Shown in pieces: positions 17,416 through 25,505 of a stretch of 48,071 nucleotides of DNA; within the stretch, counting starts at the first letter, position 1, and every line of letters begins with the position of its first letter. Source of the stretch: Planctomycetota bacterium (GTDB taxonomy: Bacteria; Planctomycetota; Planctomycetia; Gemmatales; Gemmataceae); NCBI GenBank assembly GCA_016873095.1, contig VGYC01000033.1, positions 1-48,071 of the forward strand, read 5' to 3'. The notes beneath the pieces are model-generated. The model had not been told where the DNA came from. It did not search any database and was given only the letters and a program-made list of their open reading frames with translations. Position numbers and translations under genes: made by a program.

Positions 17416-18189
17416 ATGGCGCGTTTCGAGAATCGTGTGAAGAAACGGCTGGCCGAGGGCAAGACGGCGTGGGGCGCCAGCCTGGCGGACGCTTCCGACC
17501 TGGCGGCCAAGTTCACGGTCAATGCGGGGGTCGATTTCCTCTGGGTGGACCTGGAACACCGGCCCTACGACGTGGCCGAGGTTCGCTGGGTGCCGATCAT
17601 CTGTCGGCACAAGGGTTGCGACTGTCTGATCCGCGTTGCAGGACTCGACCCACAACTGATCAAGAAGTCGCTCGACATCGGCGCCAACGCCATCATGGTC
17701 CCGCAGGTGAACACCGCCGACGAGGCCCGGCTAGCCGTGCAATACGCGAAGTATCCGCCGCAAGGCACGCGCGGCATTTCGCCCTTGTGGACTTTCTACA
17801 TGGATGTGCCCTGGGACGATTACCTCCCGGCCGCCAATGCGGAGACCTGCATCGTTGTCCAGGTCGAGACGCCGCAGGGCATTGCCAACCTGGACGAGAT
17901 TGCCGCCGTCGAGGGCGTGGACGTGGTGTTCGCCGGCCCCATGGACCTGTCGGCATCGCTGGGCCACATCGGCAAGCCAGGCCACCCGGACGTGCAGCGC
18001 TTCCTCGAGGAGTTCCCGCGCCGTGTCGCGTTCCACGGCAAGGCCGCGGGCATCACCTTCGGCGATTTCGACTCCTGCAAGAGGGCCCATGCGCAAGGCT
18101 ACCGTTTCATCAACTTCGGCAACATTCTCAGCCACGGCGCCACGGCACTGGCGGCAGATTTGCAACGGTTGAAGAAAGCGGAGGATTGA
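17416..18189 (+). CDS. HpcH/HpaI-family aldolase
   Basis: 257 residues; AAAGG precedes the ATG. The barrel carries the class II aldolase residues of HpaI: H48 in VDLEHRPYD, R73 in LIRVAG, E151 in VQVETPQGI and D177 in AGPMDLSASLG. E151 and D177 are the metal ligands. The reaction is retro-aldol cleavage of a 2-keto-3-deoxy acid such as 4-hydroxy-2-oxo-heptanedioate or 2-keto-3-deoxy-rhamnonate, giving pyruvate plus an aldehyde. The exact substrate cannot be chosen. Being divergent from an intradiol dioxygenase hints at aromatic degradation, but HpaI belongs to a meta-cleavage route, so the link is only suggestive. Confidence 0.9.
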   Translation: MARFENRVKKRLAEGKTAWGASLADASDLAAKFTVNAGVDFLWVDLEHRPYDVAEVRWVPIICRHKGCDCLIRVAGLDPQLIKKSLDIGANAIMVPQVNTADEARLAVQYAKYPPQGTRGISPLWTFYMDVPWDDYLPAANAETCIVVQVETPQGIANLDEIAAVEGVDVVFAGPMDLSASLGHIGKPGHPDVQRFLEEFPRRVAFHGKAAGITFGDFDSCKRAHAQGYRFINFGNILSHGATALAADLQRLKKAED

Positions 18190-18304
18190 GAACGCCAGCG
18201 CCGCGTGTGCTGCGCGATCCAGGGGGCTGCGACAGGGGGCAACGGCGAATCGTCGGAATGGCTTGCCATTCATCTTCGAGAGATTTACCCCCGGATGGAT
18301 CATC

Positions 18305-19309
18305 TTACATTGTCAAGATGCGCACCTGCTGATCGAGCCCGAAGCCGAGGACATAGCCGATGTAGTGAAATGCGGCCGGGGCCACGAGGATGAGACTGTC
18401 GAAGCGGTCGAGCAGGCCGCCGTGGCCGGGCAGCAGGACGCCCATGTCCTTGATGCCCAGGTCGCGCTTGATCGAGGAGAGCATCAGGTCGCCAAGCTGC
18501 CCGGCCACGCTGATGATGGCGCCGAGGCCGGCGAGCAGCCAGGGCGAGTCCATCTTCGTGCCGGCGAACACGGCGCTGCCGAGCAACATCACCAGGACCG
18601 TCGTGAGCATCAGCGCTCCCATCGAGCCGGCCAGCGTCTTGTTGGGGCTGGTCTGGGGCATCAGCTTGTGGCGGTCGAGTGTCTTGCCCACGATGAAGGC
18701 GAAGACATCGTTCAGTTCGACGCTCAGGAATATCAGGATCAGCACCGGGCGATAGCGGGCGTCGTTGGCGATGTAGCCCAGGTGCGCAAGGCAGGTGCCG
18801 AACAGCGTGAAGCCGAAGACGCCGAGGGCGACGCGCTGGATGTAGCCGCGCGGACGATCGACGAGAATCGACAGTGCCGCGATGGTCACGACGCACAGCG
18901 GCGTCAGCGCCTGGAAGAAGCCATACCAGTGATCGAGGACCGCGAAGTTGACGGCCAGGATGCCGAGCGTCACCAGCAGGCTGACCAGCTTCTCGCGGAA
19001 GAGTCCGGTGGCGCGGGCATATTCGCGATAGCACAGCAGGCTCAGGGCCGTCACGCCGAGAATGGTCCAGAAAGCGCCGAGCAGGATCGGGATCAGCAGC
19101 ACCGGCGTGATGACGAGCCAGGTGGCGTAGCGTCGCAGGAGTTCCGTTCGCGTGGCGGCATTGATGCGCCTCGTCCGGCTCAGGATGAGAATGACGACCG
19201 GCGTCGCCAGCAGGACCGCGCCCATGGCGATGGTCGCCACCAGCGTCACGGGATCGTCGAACGCATGCTCGTAGCCAAACCAGCGCTCACGCGTCTCCGG
19301 GCGCAACAT
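18305..19309 (-). CDS. ynbB: CdsA/YnbB-type phosphatidate cytidylyltransferase
   Basis: 334 residues from the ATG at 19309 (GGAG upstream); an in-frame TTG at 19324 is the alternative. About eight hydrophobic segments are followed by the complete CDP-diglyceride synthase signature at 278-302: SS-x-KR, then K-D, then LPGHGGLLDR. SPNKTLAGSMG at 221-231 is a second conserved block. It makes a CDP-activated lipid from CTP and phosphatidate at the membrane. It is read as YnbB rather than housekeeping CdsA because YnbA-, YnbC- and YnbD-type genes lie within 8 kb. The catalytic motif is intact. The housekeeping alternative cannot be excluded. Confidence 0.85.
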   Translation of the reverse strand: MLRPETRERWFGYEHAFDDPVTLVATIAMGAVLLATPVVILILSRTRRINAATRTELLRRYATWLVITPVLLIPILLGAFWTILGVTALSLLCYREYARATGLFREKLVSLLVTLGILAVNFAVLDHWYGFFQALTPLCVVTIAALSILVDRPRGYIQRVALGVFGFTLFGTCLAHLGYIANDARYRPVLILIFLSVELNDVFAFIVGKTLDRHKLMPQTSPNKTLAGSMGALMLTTVLVMLLGSAVFAGTKMDSPWLLAGLGAIISVAGQLGDLMLSSIKRDLGIKDMGVLLPGHGGLLDRFDSLILVAPAAFHYIGYVLGFGLDQQVRILTM

Positions 19310-19382
19310 CCGCTGCTCCGACAATGAGATTCAAGGCGCCAGCAAAGAATGGCTTGCCATCACGCTGGCTGTAGCGGATGAT

Positions 19383-20774
19383 ATGGCTTTGTGGAGGGCC
19401 GCCAACGTGCTGAGCCTGACGCAGCGTCGATTCGCGGGAGATGCCGGCTGCACGCGCCGGGAATGGCTGCGCATCGGCACGCTGGGGCTGACCGGCCTCG
19501 GCTTGAGCGATGTGCTGGCGATGCGCGCGACGGCAGCCGACCAGCGAACGGTCACGGACACGTCTGTGGTCTTGCTCTTTCTGACCGGCGGGGCCAGTCA
19601 CATCGAGACGTTTGACCCGAAGATGGCCGCCCCGGCCGAGTATCGCAGTGTCACGGGTGCGACAACCAGCCGGCTGCCCGGCGTGGCCTTTGGCGGGACC
19701 TTTCCACGGCTGGCTGCCTGTGCCGACAGAATGGCCGTCGTTCGTTCCTTCAGTCACAACATCAGCGATCACACACGGGCGGTCGAGCATGTCATTCGCG
19801 GCGGCAACCGCGCCGAGGCGGGCATGGGCGCCGTTGTGGCCCGCCTGCGCGGCACGACCGCCGGCAGCATGCCCGGCCACGTCCATGTCAACGCCCGCGA
19901 GATCGATCCGCAGTTCGACAAGGAGCGGATGCGCTTGCTGGCGGCCGACGGCCCAGGCCATCTCGGCGGCATGTACACGCCTTTCCAGCCCGGCGGCAGC
20001 GGCAACGCCAATCGTGACATGCGACTCAACATCAACCGTGACCGGCTGCTCGATCGCCGCGCCCTGCAAGTCGCCTTCGATCGACTGGAGCGACAGATTG
20101 ACGCCAGCGGGGCGATGGCCTCGCTCGACGCCTTCGAGCGGCAAGCTTATGAGCTGATTCTGGGCAGGGCGCGGACGGCGTTCGATCTGTCGCGCGAGGA
20201 CCGCCGCCTCGTCGATCGCTATGACACGAGCCGATTCCACCCGGGAATCCGTCGCCACGGTCCATCGTCGCTGGGGCAGCAATTCCTGCTGGCCCGCCGG
20301 CTGTGCGAGGCCGGTTGCGGCTTCGTGACCATTCACAACGCCGGCTGGGACATGCACGGCGGCGACACGCAGTACGCGATCGCGCGCGGCATGAACGAAC
20401 TGGGCACGCCCGTCGATCATGCCGTGTCCGCGTTCCTCGAGGACGTGGAGCAGCGCGGTCTGAGCGACAAGATCCTGCTGGTGATCACCAGTGAGTTTGG
20501 CCGATCGCCGCGCATCAACCGCAGCGCCGGCCGTGACCACTGGCCGCAGCTATCGACCCTGGCACTGGCGGGCGGCGGGCTCAAGATGGGCCAGGTTGTG
20601 GGCCGTTCCAGCGCCCGCGCCGAACAACCCGTGTCGCGCCCGATAGCGCCGGAGAATCTCTTGGCCACCGTGCTGCATGCGCTCTTTCACGTCCCCTCGC
20701 TGCGCCTGCAGCGCGGCTTGCCGCAGCCCATCGCATCGGCCATCGATCATGCGCCGATCAACGAGCTTGTGTGA
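19383..20774 (+). CDS. DUF1501 protein with Tat-like leader
   Basis: 463 residues. The N-terminus has a twin-arginine leader (CTRREWLRIGTLGLTGLGL) and the DUF1501 start SVVLLFLTGGASHIETFDPK. Later blocks are also typical of this sulfatase-like fold: VVRSFSH, GWDMHGGD, LLVITSEFGRSPRIN and GRDHWPQ. In planctomycetes such genes usually follow a DUF1549/DUF1553 cytochrome-type gene; here that partner is missing, so this copy is an orphan. Its biochemical role is unknown. It lies divergent from the CdsA-like gene with only 73 bases between starts, inside the spread-out ynb-like locus. Confidence 0.9.
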   Translation: MALWRAANVLSLTQRRFAGDAGCTRREWLRIGTLGLTGLGLSDVLAMRATAADQRTVTDTSVVLLFLTGGASHIETFDPKMAAPAEYRSVTGATTSRLPGVAFGGTFPRLAACADRMAVVRSFSHNISDHTRAVEHVIRGGNRAEAGMGAVVARLRGTTAGSMPGHVHVNAREIDPQFDKERMRLLAADGPGHLGGMYTPFQPGGSGNANRDMRLNINRDRLLDRRALQVAFDRLERQIDASGAMASLDAFERQAYELILGRARTAFDLSREDRRLVDRYDTSRFHPGIRRHGPSSLGQQFLLARRLCEAGCGFVTIHNAGWDMHGGDTQYAIARGMNELGTPVDHAVSAFLEDVEQRGLSDKILLVITSEFGRSPRINRSAGRDHWPQLSTLALAGGGLKMGQVVGRSSARAEQPVSRPIAPENLLATVLHALFHVPSLRLQRGLPQPIASAIDHAPINELV

Positions 20775-21087
20775 AAACACTGAAGGCAATGCTGTCAGAT
20801 TCATTGCGTTTTCACCCCCCTCTGAGTACCCCGGCAACGAATCGCTGCGGAGGTGCGATATCGTAACTGACGTTCGTGAAGGAGTTTGCGACCTGACATC
20901 ATCGGGCGGATTCGTTGCCGGGGGTGGCGAAGCGTGTACGAGCAAGGTTGCCGGCCAGCGCCAGCGTGTGGCCGGCAACGCTGAACTCTGGTAGCTTCTC
21001 AATGCGTCCGGGCGCAGCGGGCCTCGCAGTGTGTGCGTGTGTGCAAAACTCGCAGGCGCCATGCAATCCACAGTTGTTTGACCCCGC
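20775..21087. other. Gap with inverted repeats before the YnbA-like gene
   Basis: No gene is seen. CCCCGGCAACGAATC at 20829-20843 is perfectly repeated in inverse at 20909-20923, 65 bases apart. A second perfect 11-base stem (GTTGCCGGCCA, 20947-20957, with 20969-20979) follows. Neither has a T run. They may be REP-type palindromes or part of a structured leader for the downstream gene. Confidence 0.45.
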
Positions 21088-21765
21088 ATGGACAGTTACC
21101 AACCAGCCTGGCGACGGCCGATCGGCGCGATCTTCCGGGCCACGGCGCGCATGCCGGTGCGCTGGTGCGTCGCGCTCGGTATCCATCCCAACTGGGTCTC
21201 GTACAGTTCCGTGGCCGCTTCGGCCGGGGCGGCGCTTTGCTTCTGGAGGGCAGGGGCCGAACCGTGGCTGCTCATCCCGGCCGTCATCCTCTGTTACGTT
21301 CGCCTGTGGTTCAACATGCTCGACGGCATGGTGGCGCTCGCCTCCGGCAAGGCCAGTCCGACCGGCGAGATCGTCAACGAATTGCCGGATCGCATCTCCG
21401 ACGTGGTCATCTTCGTCGGCGTCGCGCACAGCGGCCTGTGCCATGTCCTCTCCGGCTACTGGGTCGCCATCTTCGCGCTCTTCGTTGCCTATGTCGGCAC
21501 GCTCGGCCAGGCGGTCGGCGTGCAACGCGAGTTCAGCGGCATCATGAGCAAGCCCTGGCGCATGGTGACGCTGCATGCCGGCGCCTGGATCACGCTTGCG
21601 CTGCTCTGGTGGAATGACGGGCAGATTGAATACGGCGGCCTGACCGTGCTCGACTGGACGAGCATCGCCATCATCGCCGGCTGCGTGCAAACCGTTTGCG
21701 TGCGGCTGACGCGGATCGTGCGAGCGCTGCGGGAGCAGGAAGGAGATCACCATGCATCTCGATAA
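21088..21765 (+). CDS. ynbA: YnbA-like CDP-alcohol phosphatidyltransferase with variant motif
   Basis: 225 residues with about six hydrophobic segments. The CDP-alcohol transferase signature D-x2-D-G-x2-A-R-x8-G-x3-D-x3-D is recognisable at 76-101 but altered: N76 for the first Asp, D79-G80 kept, L84 for Arg, G93 kept, N97 for the third Asp, D101 kept. This NMLDG plus NELPDRISD form is how I remember YnbA-type proteins, but I could not check it. Family members join a CDP-lipid to an alcohol at the membrane; with two of four Asp changed, the acceptor or chemistry may differ. The SUKH gene overlaps its 3' end by 14 bases. Confidence 0.85.
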   Translation: MDSYQPAWRRPIGAIFRATARMPVRWCVALGIHPNWVSYSSVAASAGAALCFWRAGAEPWLLIPAVILCYVRLWFNMLDGMVALASGKASPTGEIVNELPDRISDVVIFVGVAHSGLCHVLSGYWVAIFALFVAYVGTLGQAVGVQREFSGIMSKPWRMVTLHAGAWITLALLWWNDGQIEYGGLTVLDWTSIAIIAGCVQTVCVRLTRIVRALREQEGDHHASR

Positions 21766-22357
21766 CGTGACCTTTACCGGGAGCCGAATTGACGACGAAG
21801 AGTTGCTCGTGCGCCTGCCGAGCAATCTTGCTGGGCTGCTTCGACAGGTTAATGGGTTTATTCAGTTTCATGGCGGCTTGCACGTGCGCGGCGCCTGCCG
21901 GGAACCGACCTGGCACTCGCTTCGGGATGCTTGGGACGGAAAGTTCGCATTTCATCGGCTGTACTCGGCAGTGCGGTCCGATGACATTCCGTTTGCCGAA
22001 GACTGCATGGGCGATCAGTTCTTGCTGAGAGACAGGCGAATTTGCACGCTTTGCGCAGAGACGGGCGAGATCGAGTCGCTGGGCCTTGGGCTTCGCGAAT
22101 TCTTCGACGCCGTAGCCGAAGATCCGGTGGAATTCCTGTCAATGCACCCCCTGCTCCAGTATCAGCAGGACGGCGGCAACCTCCAACCAGGTCAACTACT
22201 GTCTGGATTCCCACCTTTCTGCATCAAGGAATCAGAAAATGGTGTCGCGCTGCGGGCAGTGGACGCCGAAGACCGTCGCCGCTTTCTGGCCAGCTTGGCG
22301 AATAAGCTCCGCGACGTGCCCGACGGGGAAAAGGTTGATTTCCGAATTGTGGACTGA
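21752..22357 (+). CDS. SMI1/KNR4 (SUKH) family protein
   Basis: 201 residues. The ATG follows AGGAAGGAG and overlaps the end of the YnbA-like gene. It shows the SUKH layout: LLVRLPSNLAGLLRQVNGF near the start, then WHSLRDAW, DDIPFAEDCMGDQFLLRD and the acidic loop before IESLGLGLREFFDAV. SUKH proteins are common immunity proteins against nuclease or deaminase toxins and occur as orphans. No matching toxin shares its strand; the nearest toxin-like fragment is 23075-23683 on the other strand. Immunity is inferred from the family. Confidence 0.85.
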   Translation: MHLDNVTFTGSRIDDEELLVRLPSNLAGLLRQVNGFIQFHGGLHVRGACREPTWHSLRDAWDGKFAFHRLYSAVRSDDIPFAEDCMGDQFLLRDRRICTLCAETGEIESLGLGLREFFDAVAEDPVEFLSMHPLLQYQQDGGNLQPGQLLSGFPPFCIKESENGVALRAVDAEDRRRFLASLANKLRDVPDGEKVDFRIVD

Positions 22358-22401
22358 CTCGGATCGTGCGCGTCTGGCTCGGCGCGGCTTGCTTGCATGC
22401 A

Positions 22402-23067
22402 TTACTCGAATGGCGCGGACTCGTCGCTGAAACCGTGACGATGCACCACGTCGATCAAATCGGAATCCCAGGACGTGATCGTCCCGTGCAGCCGGCTTTC
22501 CCAGGAGACCAGGGAATCGTGCAGCCGTTTGCGGTTCTTGGCAGCAGCGGGCGCAAACGGGATCGGCACGGCATCGAAGCGGCGCTCGCGCTTTTGCAAG
22601 CGGTGGATCGTGTCGGTGAAAAGATTCGGATAGATCGTCAAGTCGATGCTTGCCGTGTCCGTATTCAGGCGATCCATGACCAAGTACCCGGCATGCGGGA
22701 TTCTCGACGAACCCAGCCGCCGCTCGGCGTCGATCCAGTACAGGCAAAGATCCAGTGTCGCGGCCAAGCCGTTGCAGCCGACATCGCCCCGACCGGCGGA
22801 TTCAAGCCGGGGTAAGGCGTGAGACTCTGGTGCATCACAGGCGACGCGTCGTCCATCGCTGTAAACGATCTCTAGCCCTGAGACGCTGGCCCAGGGAAAA
22901 CACTCGAGCGTTTGCGAGAGAAGAGGTTTCACCCAGTCTGTGGAATGCCATGTTTCCCCGGAAATATCCATGGTCCACTGGCCGGCGCGATAGCGCCTTT
23001 CGATGGCCAGCACATTGTCCCGGAGAAAACCCGGAACCTCGACGGTTTCTGCAATCGTTTCGGTCAT
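22402..23067 (-). CDS. Unidentified protein, candidate immunity protein to the adjacent toxin fragment
   Basis: 221 residues from the ATG at 23067, with TGAGGCG upstream. No membrane segment and no family I recognise. It is rich in Trp, Asp and Arg; visible blocks include QWTMDISGETWHSTDWVKPLL, LCLYWIDAERRLG and the C-terminal SWDSDLIDVVHRHGFSDES. It begins seven bases after the stop of the toxin-like fragment on the same strand, which is the usual toxin-then-immunity order of polymorphic toxin loci. The immunity role is inferred from position alone. It converges with the SUKH gene. Confidence 0.65.
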   Translation of the reverse strand: MTETIAETVEVPGFLRDNVLAIERRYRAGQWTMDISGETWHSTDWVKPLLSQTLECFPWASVSGLEIVYSDGRRVACDAPESHALPRLESAGRGDVGCNGLAATLDLCLYWIDAERRLGSSRIPHAGYLVMDRLNTDTASIDLTIYPNLFTDTIHRLQKRERRFDAVPIPFAPAAAKNRKRLHDSLVSWESRLHGTITSWDSDLIDVVHRHGFSDESAPFE

Positions 23068-23074
23068 GTTCGCC

Positions 23075-23683
23075 TCAGGGCGGGCTGAAGGCAATCACAC
23101 CATCCGAACAGATGACTGCGATGGTGCGGACAAAACCACCAGGCATCGGGCTGAGCGGCGGCATCACCGCCACCGCCGACCAGCGTCTGGCAACCGCTAG
23201 AGTCGTCGTTGCCGTGGCAAGAACGTAGACATCGACATCCACGAATCCCGTGGCCTTGGCCTGGGCATAGGCCTCATTGGCTCGCTCGACAACCTGGCGA
23301 GGCTGATTGTGCGGCTTGGCCCCGGTCACATTCTTCAGTGACACCGCCCGGTCTTCGGCTTGATAAACGCCGTCAATGCCTGGCTGATTCTTCGTCGGCG
23401 CCAGGACGATTGCTCGACCAAACCGAGCTTGAATGGCGTCCCCGACCTCTACTTCCTTGCGTGGCGAACTTGTGCCTCTGATCCGAAACACCTGTCCGGT
23501 CGCGGAGCCGGGAGAAACCTCCTGGTCCGAGAAGTCGTAGCCTTGATCGCCGAATAACTCCTTGGTTGGCGAGGACACATTACGACCAGTATCTCGCAAC
23601 AGGACAAAAACACCAATGAAGGGATTATAGCCGTGACGCGCTCCCGCGCGAAGAGCTCTCGACGGCGCATCGTTTGCCCGCAT
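23075..23683 (-). CDS. Probable toxin C-terminal domain (restriction-endonuclease-like fold), likely a displaced fragment
   Basis: 202 residues from the ATG at 23683; a TTG at 23707 is also possible, and neither has a binding site. The last 130 residues read like a PD-(D/E)xK-type toxin tip: VGDAIQARFG, a conserved Asp in GIDGVYQ, then VSLKNVTG with the Lys, then a long helix VVERANEAYAQAKATG followed by a VDVDVYVLAT strand. No secretion, RHS or other trafficking domain precedes it, and the frame ends at the divergent hydrolase gene. It therefore looks like an orphan toxin module left by recombination, followed by its immunity candidate. The nuclease call is by pattern only. Confidence 0.55.
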   Translation of the reverse strand: MRANDAPSRALRAGARHGYNPFIGVFVLLRDTGRNVSSPTKELFGDQGYDFSDQEVSPGSATGQVFRIRGTSSPRKEVEVGDAIQARFGRAIVLAPTKNQPGIDGVYQAEDRAVSLKNVTGAKPHNQPRQVVERANEAYAQAKATGFVDVDVYVLATATTTLAVARRWSAVAVMPPLSPMPGGFVRTIAVICSDGVIAFSPP

Positions 23684-23772
23684 CAGACCGTGGCCCGCTT
23701 GACACAACGCCCGCGCTTAGCGGACAATCCCCATGTCGGACACGCTTTATTTGGAGACACGGAGTCGGCCTC

Positions 23773-25503
23773 ATGATCGCAACGTCCCTCCAGGCCACCG
23801 AGCACACGGTCACGCTTCGCGACGGCACGTCGCTCTTCTATCGCGCCTGGTTGCCGGCGACGCCCACGGACAGGGCGTTGCTGCTGTTTCATCGCGGGCA
23901 TGAGCATTCCGGGCGCTGGCAGGAAACCGTCGAGGCGCTCGGCCTGGAGGATGTCGCGGTCTTCGCCTGGGATGCGCGCGGACATGGGCGGTCGCCGGGG
24001 GAGCGCGGCGCGGCGCCGGACCTGAGGGTGGTCGTCAAGGACGCGGATGAGTTCGCCCGGCATGTTGCTCGCCACCACGACATTCCCGTCGAGAACATGG
24101 TGGTGCTCGCGCACAGCGTCGGCGGCGTGATCGCCACGGCCTGGGTGCACGACTATGCTCCGCCGATTCGGGGACTCATCCTGGCCACGCCGGCGTTTCG
24201 TGTGAAGCTCTATGTGCCGTTCGCCGTGCCGCTCTTGCGGCTGCGTGAGAGGCTTCTTGGCCCAGGCTTCGTCAAGAGCTACGTCAAGGCGACGATGCTG
24301 ACGCACGACCGCGCACAGGCCGAAGCATACCGGGCCGATCCGCTCATCTTCCCGCAGATCTCCGTGCGCATGCTGCTCGATCTGCATGACACATCCACGC
24401 GGTTGCTGGCCGACGCCGGGGCGATCACAGTGCCAACGATGCTGCTCGTCGCCGGATCGGACTGGGTCGTGAAGGCATCGGCGCAGCGACGTTTTCTTGC
24501 GGACATTTCATCTCCGGTCAAGCGCATCGAGACGCTGCCCGGCTTCCATCATGCCATTTTTCACGAGAAGGATCGCCACCTGGTTGTCGACAAGGTTCGC
24601 GAGTTTGTCCGCGAGCTATTCGACCGGCCGCCGTCGGCGACCTCTCTGCTCGCCGCCGACAAGCACGGCTACACGAAGGCGGAATATGCCCGCCTGTGCC
24701 GGCGCGGCGGTCTGCGCTACGCACCGGTACGCTGGCTGATGAAGACAATCGGCCGGATCAGCGGCGGCGTGTCGCTCGGCTGGCGGAGTGGCTTCGATTC
24801 CGGCGTGATGCTCGACTATGTCTATGAAAACCGTCCGCAAGGCTTCACGCCGCTGGGTCGCATGGTGGACCGGTCTTACCTCGACAGCATCGGCTGGCGC
24901 GGCATCCGCGTTCGCAGGACCAACCTCGAACAGCTCTTGCAGCAGGCCATCGAGGAGATCGCGGCCGCTGGGCGTCCCGTCCGGCTGCTGGACATCGCCT
25001 GCGGCGGCGGCCGGTATCTACTCGACACGATCCATCGCCTCAAGCACATCCCGATCACCGCCGTGCTCCGCGACTACAAGCAGGAGAACCTCGACGCTGC
25101 GAAGCGCCGGGCCGACGAGCTTGGCTTGACGAATGTCCGCTTCGTCCAGGGAGACGCATTCGATCGCGCAGCGCTCGCGGCCATCGAGCCGAGGCCGACC
25201 ATCGCCATCGTCTCTGGACTCTATGAGTTGTTCCCGGAGAATGAGCCGGTCCTGCGTTCCCTGCACGGCCTGGCCGATGCGCTCGAACCTGATTGCCGGC
25301 TCATCTACACCAACCAGCCCTGGCATCCGCAGGTCGAGTTCATTGCGCGTACGCTGACCAATCGCGAGGGCCGGCCGTGGATCATGCGCCGCCGCAACCA
25401 GACGGAGATGGATGAGCTGGCCAGGACGGCCGGCTTCGACAAGCTGTCGCAGGAGATCGATCCATGGGGGATCTTCACGGTATCGCTGGCGAGACGGCGC
25501 TGA
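23773..25503 (+). CDS. ynbC: YnbC-like alpha/beta-hydrolase-methyltransferase fusion
   Basis: 576 residues from the ATG at 23773 (GGAG upstream). Residues 1-285 are an alpha/beta hydrolase of the monoglyceride-lipase type: LLLFHRGHEHSGRW, the nucleophile elbow AHSVGG with S115, D230 in AGSD, and H259 or H260 in GFHHAIFHE. A linker (about 290-390) leads to a SAM-binding domain with motif I LLDIACGGG at 405-413. The fusion and length match E. coli YnbC (about 585 residues as remembered). It probably acts on a lipid product of the neighbouring YnbA/YnbB-like enzymes. The next gene follows directly. Confidence 0.88.
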   Translation: MIATSLQATEHTVTLRDGTSLFYRAWLPATPTDRALLLFHRGHEHSGRWQETVEALGLEDVAVFAWDARGHGRSPGERGAAPDLRVVVKDADEFARHVARHHDIPVENMVVLAHSVGGVIATAWVHDYAPPIRGLILATPAFRVKLYVPFAVPLLRLRERLLGPGFVKSYVKATMLTHDRAQAEAYRADPLIFPQISVRMLLDLHDTSTRLLADAGAITVPTMLLVAGSDWVVKASAQRRFLADISSPVKRIETLPGFHHAIFHEKDRHLVVDKVREFVRELFDRPPSATSLLAADKHGYTKAEYARLCRRGGLRYAPVRWLMKTIGRISGGVSLGWRSGFDSGVMLDYVYENRPQGFTPLGRMVDRSYLDSIGWRGIRVRRTNLEQLLQQAIEEIAAAGRPVRLLDIACGGGRYLLDTIHRLKHIPITAVLRDYKQENLDAAKRRADELGLTNVRFVQGDAFDRAALAAIEPRPTIAIVSGLYELFPENEPVLRSLHGLADALEPDCRLIYTNQPWHPQVEFIARTLTNREGRPWIMRRRNQTEMDELARTAGFDKLSQEIDPWGIFTVSLARRR

Positions 25504-25505
25504 CA

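Noticed and set aside
23674-23772. N-terminal extension of the YnbC-like protein
   Set aside because: It overlaps the divergent toxin-fragment start, has no hydrolase similarity, and the ATG at 23773 has a good GGAG.
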